The position numbers were made by a program, and so were the translations under genes. Below are positions 1 through 5,360 of a stretch of DNA of 5,840 bases, piece after piece; the first letter of the stretch is position 1, and each line of letters starts with the position of its first letter. Location: NCBI GenBank assembly GCA_030042755.1, contig JASHZC010000298.1, positions 1-5,840 of the forward strand, in the 5' to 3' direction. A model generated the notes under the pieces. It searched no databases and was not told the DNA's origin. It worked only from the letters and a program-made list of their open reading frames with translations. The DNA is from Vulcanimicrobiota bacterium (GTDB taxonomy: Bacteria; Eremiobacterota; Eremiobacteria; Baltobacterales; Baltobacteraceae).

Positions 1-1305
1 TGTGAACGCTGGGCGACCGATGCGCTGACCTCAACGATTTCTCGTGGCACGTTGAATCGAATGATGCGAAAGCTGCATCGCACGTACAACGTTCCCGCGG
101 TCTACGACGCGGAGCTCGACGAAGGCGTGCGCGCACTCGAATCTGCCTTAGCAGGTGTGCCGGGCGATCGCTACCCACTCGCTGCAAACGAAGGCGCCTG
201 GCCTGCGCTTGAATCGCTGCGGGGCGCGCTGTATAAGCTTGAGAACTGGCTCTATGCCAACTGGCATTCCGCGCTAAAGAGCCGCCTCGATCCTTCGACT
301 GGCTCAGGAGAAGCCGAAGCCGAACGCCGGCGCGATCTAGCCATGCGCGCGATTCTCGCGCACCAGTCGGCGATCGATCGCGCGCAGTTGTCGGCCGACG
401 AGGCAATCGCGTGGGTAGAGCGCGACGATCGTGACGGGCGCTATGAGGTCAACTGCGCTCCATTCGATGTTGCCGAGTTCCTTCGCGCGACACTCTTCCA
501 GCGCACGCAAAGCGTCGTGCTTACGAGCGCTACGCTTTCGACGACCCTTCGACAGGCTCAGGGTGACACGGTTGAGGCTCAGGGTGACACAGTTGAGGCT
601 CAGGGTGACACAGTGGGAGACTTTTCGTTCTTGCGGAGGTCACTTGGCATCGAAGACGCGCAAGAATTGGTCGCTCCGTCGCCGTTCGACTACGATCGAC
701 AGGCGCGTTTCTACATTGCTCCGCCCAACGTCAATCCGAAGGCGATGGACTTTGCCCGCAAGGCCGCGCCGATCGTCGAGGAGTGCCTCGACCGCTGCCG
801 CGGCCGCGCGTTCGTCCTGTTCACGTCGTACGCGCGCCTCCGCGAGGTCTACGCGCTCGTTCGGGAGCGCATGCCGTTTCCGGTAAAATTGCAGGGCGAA
901 CTGCCACGCGCGCACTTGTTGCAGTGGTTCCGTACCACTCCCAACGCCGTGCTCTTCGCGACCGGCACGTTCTGGGAAGGCATCGACGTTGCGGGCGACG
1001 CGCTTTCGTGCGTCATCATCGACCGCCTGCCCTTCCCGTCGCCTAGCGATCCGCTCGTGGCTGCGCGCGTGCGCTCTCTCGAGTCCCGCGGCCTTGACGG
1101 ATTCGAATACTATATGATTCCAGCTGCAATCGTGCGATTGCGGCAGGGCTTCGGACGTTTGATCCGCACTACGACCGACACGGGTGTCATCGCGCTGCTC
1201 GACGGTCGCGCGGTATCGACTCGGTACGGTGAAACGATTCTGCGCGCGCTGCCGCCGGCGCGCCGCATTACCCATCTCGACGAACTGACGGAGTTCTTTT
1301 CTTGA
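1..1305 (+). CDS. dinG: DinG/XPD-family ATP-dependent DNA helicase, C-terminal part (5' end outside window)
   Basis: The frame is open from base 1 with no stop, so the gene enters from the left; the TTG at 52 is internal and not a credible start. 434 residues are visible, numbered here from base 1. The opening (ERWATDALTSTIS) resembles the stretch just after the DEAH box, so Walker A and B should lie upstream. Seen motifs: LTSATL at 174-179 (motif III), FVLFTSY at 271-277, FATGTFWEGIDVAGD at 319-333 (motif V), IIDRLPFPSPSDP at 339-351, and QGFGRLIR at about 382-389 (motif VI with arginine finger). This is the second RecA-like domain of superfamily 2 helicases of the DinG/YoaA/XPD group, which unwind DNA 5'-3' during repair of damaged forks and R-loops. 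Odd: a 23-residue repeat-derived insert at 183-205 (with three AQGDTV copies) sits between motif III and the conserved FSFLRRSLG block, and a second repeat fragment is at about residues 98-103. The FeS domain cannot be judged. The stop overlaps the next start. Family call is firm; DinG versus a paralogue is not resolved. Confidence 0.9.
   Translation, partial: CERWATDALTSTISRGTLNRMMRKLHRTYNVPAVYDAELDEGVRALESALAGVPGDRYPLAANEGAWPALESLRGALYKLENWLYANWHSALKSRLDPSTGSGEAEAERRRDLAMRAILAHQSAIDRAQLSADEAIAWVERDDRDGRYEVNCAPFDVAEFLRATLFQRTQSVVLTSATLSTTLRQAQGDTVEAQGDTVEAQGDTVGDFSFLRRSLGIEDAQELVAPSPFDYDRQARFYIAPPNVNPKAMDFARKAAPIVEECLDRCRGRAFVLFTSYARLREVYALVRERMPFPVKLQGELPRAHLLQWFRTTPNAVLFATGTFWEGIDVAGDALSCVIIDRLPFPSPSDPLVAARVRSLESRGLDGFEYYMIPAAIVRLRQGFGRLIRTTTDTGVIALLDGRAVSTRYGETILRALPPARRITHLDELTEFFS
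292..308 (+). repeat. Interspersed repeat element, copy 1, inside dinG
   Basis: CCTTCGACTGGCTCAGG matches the segment at 546-562 in 16 of 17 bases. It lies within the helicase coding sequence and encodes PSTGSG, a linker-like sequence unlike its surroundings. From memory, closely related short sequences (CTTCGAC..GCTCAGG type) are scattered in many GC-rich bacterial genomes, but I cannot verify copy number here. Confidence 0.6.
546..562 (+). repeat. Interspersed repeat element, copy 2, inside dinG
   Basis: CCTTCGACAGGCTCAGG is the second copy of the 17-base element, in the same orientation as the copy at 292 but in a different codon phase (here it begins at a third codon position, there at a first). 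It is flanked by C on the left and G on the right, making CCCT/AGGG ends, and it leads directly into the tandem array. Confidence 0.65.
555..614 (+). repeat. Tandem repeat, 21-nt period, about 3 copies, in-frame in dinG
   Basis: Units begin at 555, 576 and 597, each opening GGCTCAGGGTGACAC. Units 1 and 2 differ at a single base (G/A after the shared 15 bases); unit 3 diverges only in its last bases. The period is a multiple of three, so the array stays in frame and encodes AQGDTVE, AQGDTVE and AQGDTVG. The near-identity of units suggests recent expansion, by slippage or unequal recombination, from the interspersed element that starts it. Confidence 0.9.
1290..1293 (+). promoter_or_regulatory. 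Ribosome binding site fixing the TTG start of the S1/P1-like gene
   Basis: GGAG lies 8 bases before the TTG at 1302, inside the end of the helicase gene. The later in-frame ATG at 1317 has no purine-rich site ahead of it, and starting there would lose the basic n-region (KNR) of the signal peptide. This supports TTG 1302 and translational coupling. Confidence 0.6.
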
Positions 1306-2336
1306 AAAACCGCTGGATGTGCGCGACGCTTACCATCGCGCTCGCTACTGCAAGCCTTCCGCAAGCTGCGTTCGCATGGGGTGCTACCGGTCACACGATG
1401 ATCGATCGCCTCGCGGCAGAGCGGTTGCCGGAATCGCTGCCGGCATTTGTTCGTTCGGCGGATGCAACCGACGAAATCGCGGAGCTCGGACCGGAAGAAG
1501 ACCGCATAAAGGATGCCGGGACGTCGTGGGACGAGGACAACGATCCGGCGCACTATCTCGACGTCGGCGACGACGGGACCGTTGCGGGCGTCGTGCATCT
1601 CGATGCGTTGCCAAAGGACATGGAAGCCTACGCGCGAGCCCTCGAAGAGGCCGGCACCGATCCGTATCGCACGGGCTACCTTCCGTATGCAATCATGGAT
1701 GGCTTCGAGCGCGTCCGTAAGGATTTCGCGATATGGCGCGTCGACGATTACCTCGCATCCCACGCGACGACGCCCGCGGCACGTGCCGCATTTGCGCGAG
1801 ACCGCGCGTTGCGAGAAACACTGACGCTGCGCGACATCGGCGATTGGGGGCACTTCGTGGGCGATGGAAGCCAACCGCTGCACGTAACGATCCATTACAA
1901 CGGCTGGGGCGAGTATCCGAATCCGCACAACTACACGACGAAGCACATCCATTCGTACTTCGAAAGCGACTTTGTCGATCGGTATTCGAAGATCGACGAC
2001 GTGCGCGCGCTGATCCCGATGTACAAGTTGATGGTGCCCGAGCATCTGCTCTCTCAAGACGACATCGCGAGCATGGTCGGACAGTATCTCGCGGAGACTG
2101 CAAAGCAGGTCGAGCCGCTGTATCAGCTGTACGCCGCGAATGAGTTCCAGAACGGCTCGGCGGCCGCCATAAAATTCACGGACGAGCAGCTCGCACGCGG
2201 CGCAGGCATGCTGCGCAACATGATCTTCTTCGCGTGGGAAGACAGCCTCAACGCAAGCGTAGGATACCCCGAGGTCCCCGTGCGGGACGTCCTTTCCGGC
2301 AAGGTCGCCCCGATCGCACCAAACCAGACGCAATAG
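1302..2336 (+). CDS. Secreted zinc-dependent S1/P1 nuclease / phospholipase C superfamily protein
   Basis: 344 residues. A signal peptide spans 1-25 (basic KNR, hydrophobic core, AFA cleavage site), so the mature protein would begin with Trp26. Members use the free N-terminal Trp as a zinc ligand. All nine expected trinuclear zinc ligands can be placed: W26 and H31 (WGATGH), D67 (EEDRIK), H84 (HYLD), H184, D188 and H194 (HFVGDGSQPLH), then H217 and E221 (HSYFE). HFVGDGSQPLH is nearly the fungal nuclease P1 block. The last ligand is Glu in an H-x3-E pattern, as in bacterial phospholipase C, where S1/P1 nucleases normally have Asp, so substrate choice (single-stranded nucleic acid, 3'-nucleotides or phospholipid) is open. 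Expected role: extracytoplasmic phosphodiester hydrolysis, perhaps phosphate scavenging. The start TTG overlaps the helicase stop (TTGA), implying coupled translation; the Met-rich gene follows after 52 bases. Fold and metal site are confident, substrate is not. Confidence 0.85.
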   Translation: MKNRWMCATLTIALATASLPQAAFAWGATGHTMIDRLAAERLPESLPAFVRSADATDEIAELGPEEDRIKDAGTSWDEDNDPAHYLDVGDDGTVAGVVHLDALPKDMEAYARALEEAGTDPYRTGYLPYAIMDGFERVRKDFAIWRVDDYLASHATTPAARAAFARDRALRETLTLRDIGDWGHFVGDGSQPLHVTIHYNGWGEYPNPHNYTTKHIHSYFESDFVDRYSKIDDVRALIPMYKLMVPEHLLSQDDIASMVGQYLAETAKQVEPLYQLYAANEFQNGSAAAIKFTDEQLARGAGMLRNMIFFAWEDSLNASVGYPEVPVRDVLSGKVAPIAPNQTQ

Positions 2337-2372
2337 ATCATCCGGGGACATCCGGGAAGCGTATCAATTGCG

Positions 2373-2378
2373 AAGGAG
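2373..2378 (+). promoter_or_regulatory. Ribosome binding site of the Met-rich small gene
   Basis: AAGGAG, a strong Shine-Dalgarno match, ends 10 bases before the ATG at 2389. An in-frame TTG at 2368 lies upstream of this site and so cannot use it. The site therefore decides the start and gives an 82-residue protein. Confidence 0.75.
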
Positions 2379-2388
2379 ATCGAACGCG

Positions 2389-2637
2389 ATGCGCTTTGCT
2401 GTTGCACTACTCGCGGCCCTGTTGGCCGCTGCTCCGGCTATGGCCAACGACATGGCCTCACCTAAGCCCAGCCACTCGCCGATGCACTCGATGAGCTCGA
2501 TGCATTCATCCTCGATGAAAAGCTCTTCAATGAAGAAGAACTCCTCGATGAAGAAGAGTTCTTCCATGGAAGGGTCGTCGATGAAGAACTCTCACATGAT
2601 GAGCTCTCCTAAGCCGAAGTCGACGATGAAGCCGTAA
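2389..2637 (+). CDS. Small secreted Met/Ser/Lys-rich low-complexity protein
   Basis: 82 residues. Residues 1-19 form a clear signal peptide (MRFAVALLAALLAAAPAMA, cleavage after AMA). The mature part of about 63 residues is low complexity: 12 Met, 23 Ser, 10 Lys, 4 His and no Cys. It is built from short imperfect units of the SSMKK/SSMKN kind between residues 42 and 68, preceded by MHSMSSMH and flanked by Pro-Lys pairs at each end (SPKP). It has a general likeness to small exported repeat proteins of the 'pentapeptide MXKDX' type, but lacks their Asp. Spaced Met and His residues are typical of exported copper- or silver-binding peptides, so periplasmic metal binding is a reasonable inference, not shown. 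A disordered cationic surface peptide is the alternative. It lies 52 bases after the S1/P1-like gene on the same strand and may share its transcript. Signal peptide, ribosome site and varied synonymous Ser codons argue it is a real gene. Confidence 0.75.
   Translation: MRFAVALLAALLAAAPAMANDMASPKPSHSPMHSMSSMHSSSMKSSSMKKNSSMKKSSSMEGSSMKNSHMMSSPKPKSTMKP
2482..2592 (+). repeat. Degenerate Ser-Met-Lys coding repeat in the small secreted gene
   Basis: Covers residues 32-68. Met recurs every 3 to 6 residues in units such as SMKSS, SMKKNS, SMKKSS, SMEGS and SMKNS. Ser codons vary widely between units (TCG, TCC, TCA, TCT, AGC, AGT), so the peptide pattern is kept while the DNA has diverged. This is unlike the near-identical array in the helicase gene. 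Confidence 0.7.
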
Positions 2638-2643
2638 TCGGCG

Positions 2644-4743
2644 TTACTCTATCTGGCCGAACTGCTTGATATCCTCGGGGCCTTCGCGCGTTACACGTTT
2701 TTCGGCACCTTGGACTTGAACGCGAATCGTTTCGACGACGTCGGGGTTGGCTAAAGTCGTGATATCCCCCGTATCCATGTTGTTTGAAATCGCAGCCAGG
2801 ACGCGACGCATGATCTTGCCCGATCGCGTCTTGGGCATGTCCGGTACGATGCGCACTTCCTTGGGGCGTGCAATCTTGCCGATCATCGTTTCGACCGCTT
2901 GGACGACTTTGCGCGGAATGTCGGGGGTTGCTTCGATTCCCGGCTTGAGCGAAACGTAGACTTCCGGGGCGCGCCCGCGAATCTCGTCAACGATAGGAAC
3001 GACCGCGGCTTCTGCCACTTCGTCAACGGTGAGGCAAGCGGATTCAATCTCTTTCGTGCCGAGACGATGGCCGGCGACGTTGATGACGTCATCGACGCGG
3101 CCCAGAATACGGAAGTAGCCATCCTCGGCCAGCAATGCTCCGTCGCCGGCGAAGTATGGCCAGTCGCGCCAATCTTTGCTTTCCGGATTCCTGCAGTATT
3201 TCTGGTAGTACGTCTTTATCATGCGGTCCGGATCGCCCCAGATCGTCTGCATGATTCCCGGCCACGGATTGAGGATACAGATATTGCCTGCGCGGCTCGA
3301 ACCGGCGGGCAGCTCTTTGCCTTGCTCGTCGTAGATGACGGGAAAGATCCCGGGCATGCCGGGACCGGCACTGCCGGGCTTCATCCGATCGAGCGCCGGA
3401 ATGGTGCTGCACAGGAAGCCGCCGTTCTCGGTTTGCCACCACGTGTCGACGATCACCGCTTCGCCTTTACCGACGACGTGATAATACCAGCGCCAAACCT
3501 CGGGCTCGATCGGCTCGCCAACCGTCGTCATGTGTTTGAAGTGATAGTCGTACTTCTCGGGCTCCTTCGGACCCGTGCGCCGAAGCATGCGTATCGCCGT
3601 AGGTGACGTGTGGAAGATATTGACGTCGAGCTGCTGCGCGATCCGCCACGGCCGGCCGGGGTCGGGATAGGTTGGGACACCTTCGTACACGACGGTCGTT
3701 GCGGCGACTGACAATGGTCCGTAGACAATGTAGGAGTGACCGGTGATCCATCCGATATCGGCCATGCACCAGTAGACGTCTTCTGGATGTATATCTTGGA
3801 TATACTTTGACGTCCCGGCCACGTACGACAGATAGCCGCCGGTGCCGTGCTGGCAACCCTTCGGCTTGCCCGTCGTGCCGCTCGAATACATGAGGAACAG
3901 CGGCGCGGTGGAGTCCATGGAAAGCGGCGCAACTTTCTGCCCTCGGTAATCTGCGAGCAGATCGTTCACGAAATGGTCGCGGCCGGCAACCATCGCCGTC
4001 GGCGATGAGTAGCGGTCGCGAAACCGCTTCCACACAAGCACTTTGTCGACTTTTTGTCCGTCTTTGGCTGCGGCCTCGACGGCGATATCTGCGTTTGCTT
4101 TGTGATCGATCAGCTTGCCGCTTCGATAGTAGGCGTCCATGGTGATCAACACGCGACTGCCCGAATCCGAGATTCGGGTACCGCACGCCTCGCCGCTAAA
4201 CCCGCCGAAGACTTCGGAATGAACCACGCCGATCCGCGCACACGCCAGCATCGTAATCGGCAGTTCGGGCACCATCGGCATGTGCAGCGTCACGCGATCG
4301 CCGGGCTTGAGTCCCACAAAATCCTGAAGCAGCGCGGCCATCTCATTGACCCGAACGTAGAGTTCTTGATAGGTCAGGGGCTCGATCGGCGCGTCTTCGG
4401 GCTCTGGAACGAAGATGATCGCGGCTTTGTTCTTGTACTTAGCAAGATGGCGATCGACGCAGTTCGCGGAAGCGTTGAGCTTTCCACCGACAAACCATTT
4501 CCAAAACGGCGGCGTGCTCGTATCGAGCGTCGTGTGCCAATAGCGATCCCACGTTAGCAGCTCGGCATACTCCCGAAAACATTCTGGGAAATTGTCAATC
4601 GCAAATCGCTCTCGGATCGCTGGGTCGGTCAGATTCGCTTGCCGGATAAAGCTCGGGTTGGGGGTGTAATAATCTTCCTCTTTCCAGTGAACTGCGATCT
4701 CGGCTTCTGGGACCTCGAGAGCGGGCTTGCTTGCGACTTCCAT
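2644..4743 (-). CDS. acs: Acetyl-CoA synthetase (acetate--CoA ligase, AMP-forming)
   Basis: 699 residues from the ATG at 4743, chosen because GGAGG lies 8 bases upstream; a GTG at 4815 would add 24 residues without such support. Activates acetate with ATP to acetyl-AMP, then transfers the acetyl group to CoA in the cytosol. Seen: N-terminal acetyl-CoA synthetase domain, with WDRYWHTTLDTSTPPFWKWF near 65-84; phosphate-binding loop YSSGTTGKPKG at 286-296; DIGWITGHSY near 329-338; VGEPIEPE near 408-415; TWWQTENGG at 434-442; YFAGDGA at 530-536; hinge/A8 block GRVDDVINVAGHRLG at 548-562; and PKTRSGKIMRR at 637-647 with catalytic Lys643, the residue controlled by reversible acetylation in studied Acs enzymes. 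The pocket Trp of WWQTE, typical of acetate-size specificity, is kept. Departures: Asn in place of the usual second Thr of WWQTETGG, Ile for Val in the DVGWVTGHSY block, and about 11 extra residues (near 515-530) before YFAGDGA, part of why it exceeds the usual 650 or so residues. It stands alone on this strand, divergent from the thioredoxin gene and convergent with the Met-rich gene. Confidence 0.95.
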   Translation of the reverse strand: MEVASKPALEVPEAEIAVHWKEEDYYTPNPSFIRQANLTDPAIRERFAIDNFPECFREYAELLTWDRYWHTTLDTSTPPFWKWFVGGKLNASANCVDRHLAKYKNKAAIIFVPEPEDAPIEPLTYQELYVRVNEMAALLQDFVGLKPGDRVTLHMPMVPELPITMLACARIGVVHSEVFGGFSGEACGTRISDSGSRVLITMDAYYRSGKLIDHKANADIAVEAAAKDGQKVDKVLVWKRFRDRYSSPTAMVAGRDHFVNDLLADYRGQKVAPLSMDSTAPLFLMYSSGTTGKPKGCQHGTGGYLSYVAGTSKYIQDIHPEDVYWCMADIGWITGHSYIVYGPLSVAATTVVYEGVPTYPDPGRPWRIAQQLDVNIFHTSPTAIRMLRRTGPKEPEKYDYHFKHMTTVGEPIEPEVWRWYYHVVGKGEAVIVDTWWQTENGGFLCSTIPALDRMKPGSAGPGMPGIFPVIYDEQGKELPAGSSRAGNICILNPWPGIMQTIWGDPDRMIKTYYQKYCRNPESKDWRDWPYFAGDGALLAEDGYFRILGRVDDVINVAGHRLGTKEIESACLTVDEVAEAAVVPIVDEIRGRAPEVYVSLKPGIEATPDIPRKVVQAVETMIGKIARPKEVRIVPDMPKTRSGKIMRRVLAAISNNMDTGDITTLANPDVVETIRVQVQGAEKRVTREGPEDIKQFGQIE

Positions 4744-4856
4744 TACGTGGGCCTCCGTCTGCTTAGATGCGGATGTGCTTGTCAATCTTGTATGCGCTTG
4801 TACGTGCGAGTTCACCGGGGGTCATTGGAAATGCCTGCCGAAAACGTGCAAGCAGA
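4744..4856. other. Divergent intergenic region between acs and the thioredoxin-like gene
   Basis: This 113-bp gap must hold the promoter of acs and probably that of the thioredoxin gene. It is visibly less GC-biased at third positions than the genes beside it, if read in the thioredoxin frame (about 14 of 30 codons end in G or C), so I treat it as non-coding. The only promoter-like hexamers are overlapping: TTGACA on the minus strand (4785 to 4780) and TTGTCA on the plus strand (4779-4784). Neither has a good -10 partner at 16-18 bases, so no promoter is called. Confidence 0.4.
4752..4756 (-). promoter_or_regulatory. Ribosome binding site of acs
   Basis: Reads GGAGG on the minus strand, 8 bases before the ATG at 4743. 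It is the strongest Shine-Dalgarno match in the area and fixes the start, against the longer GTG option at 4815. Confidence 0.8.
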
Positions 4857-5354
4857 ATGTTGTTTGCCGCGTTTGTGCTTGCCACCGTGACGGCTCTTGC
4901 CAACGTTCACGAGCACGCGCCACCACCGGATTTCAGTTTCCCAGGCGCTAAGGGGACGCAGCACCTATCGGATTTGCGCGGCAAGGTCGTCGTATTAAAT
5001 TTTTGGGCGACGTGGTGCAAGCCATGCACGGACGAGTTGAACGACTTCGTGCGCGCCGAGCAGACGTACGGTGCGCGCATTGACCTCATGACGATCTCGT
5101 CGCAGCCTCACGACGTTGCGGCGAGCTATCTGCGCCTATGGGAGATCAAGCTGCCCGTCATTGAAGATCTCGACGGGTCGATCTCCAAAGCGTACGACAC
5201 GCCGCCGATACCTTTAACGGTGGTGGTAGATCCAACGGGAAACGTTTCGTACATCTCCATCGGCGAGCTTTCGTGGGACGAGCTGCGCACCGCCATCGAT
5301 CGCGCTCTTGCGACCCCTACCGCTGGCACTCCGGGCTCCGGAGTGCTAAGATAA
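4857..5354 (+). CDS. Exported TlpA/ResA-type thiol-disulfide oxidoreductase (thioredoxin fold)
   Basis: 165 residues from the ATG at 4857. The N-terminus (MLFAAFVLATVTALA) is a hydrophobic export signal or anchor with possible cleavage after ALA. A thioredoxin-like domain follows: PDFSFPGAKG entry strand, LRGKVVVLNFWATWCKPC with the active-site WCKPC at 53-57, and the cis-proline loop PPIPLT with Pro119. These features mark periplasmic or membrane-facing TlpA/ResA/CcmG relatives, which reduce disulfides in cytochrome c maturation or other envelope substrates; no cytochrome genes are visible here, so the partner is unknown. Only the two active-site Cys are present. The start is uncertain: the frame is open back to ATG 4767, and a basic stretch (CRKRASR) lies just upstream of 4857, which would suit a signal n-region, but neither start has a good ribosome site and the upstream codon use looks non-coding. 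The C-terminal tail (TPTAGTPGSGVLR) is encoded by DNA that is also the CIRCE operator. The hrcA start is 6 bases after the stop. Confidence 0.85.
   Translation: MLFAAFVLATVTALANVHEHAPPPDFSFPGAKGTQHLSDLRGKVVVLNFWATWCKPCTDELNDFVRAEQTYGARIDLMTISSQPHDVAASYLRLWEIKLPVIEDLDGSISKAYDTPPIPLTVVVDPTGNVSYISIGELSWDELRTAIDRALATPTAGTPGSGVLR
5323..5349 (+). promoter_or_regulatory. CIRCE operator (HrcA binding site)
   Basis: The consensus is TTAGCACTC-N9-GAGTGCTAA. Here the left arm is CTGGCACTC (7 of 9), the spacer is exactly 9 bases (CGGGCTCCG), and the right arm is GAGTGCTAA (9 of 9), so 16 of 18 arm positions match. The site ends 11 bases before the hrcA start, the expected place for autoregulation: HrcA dimers bind it and repress, and heat or misfolded-protein load relieves repression through GroEL. 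It lies wholly inside the last codons of the thioredoxin-like gene. TAAGAT at 5347-5352 matches a -10 box in 4 of 6 positions, but no -35 fits, so no promoter is called. Confidence 0.92.
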
Positions 5355-5360
5355 CGGGCT

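Noticed and set aside
1110..2351. 413-codon open frame on the minus strand opposite the helicase end and the S1/P1-like gene
   Set aside because: It overlaps two genes with clear family motifs on the plus strand, shows no recognisable domain, and is the kind of antisense frame expected in GC-rich coding DNA.
2690..2703. T-run after CGCGTTACACG as a plus-strand terminator beyond the Met-rich gene
   Set aside because: The preceding sequence forms only a few base pairs, and the run lies within acs codons.
2899..3606. 235-codon plus-strand open frame inside acs
   Set aside because: It is wholly antisense to conserved Acs motifs and has no domain signature of its own.
4779..4785. TTGACA (minus) / TTGTCA (plus) as -35 boxes
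   Set aside because: No acceptable -10 hexamer at 16-18 bases on either strand.
4744..4815. Longer acs starting at GTG 4815
   Set aside because: ATG 4743 has GGAGG at 8 bases, and the extra 24 residues show no family similarity.
4767..4856. Upstream extension of the thioredoxin-like gene to ATG 4767
   Set aside because: No ribosome site, only about 14 of 30 codons end in G or C, and it would place 30 residues before a natural signal peptide. Not fully excluded, because of the basic CRKRASR stretch just before 4857.
5325..5348. Hairpin GGCACTCCGG / CCGGAGTGCTA as a terminator of the thioredoxin-like gene
   Set aside because: No T tract follows. Arm sequence, 9-base spacer and position before hrcA fit CIRCE better.
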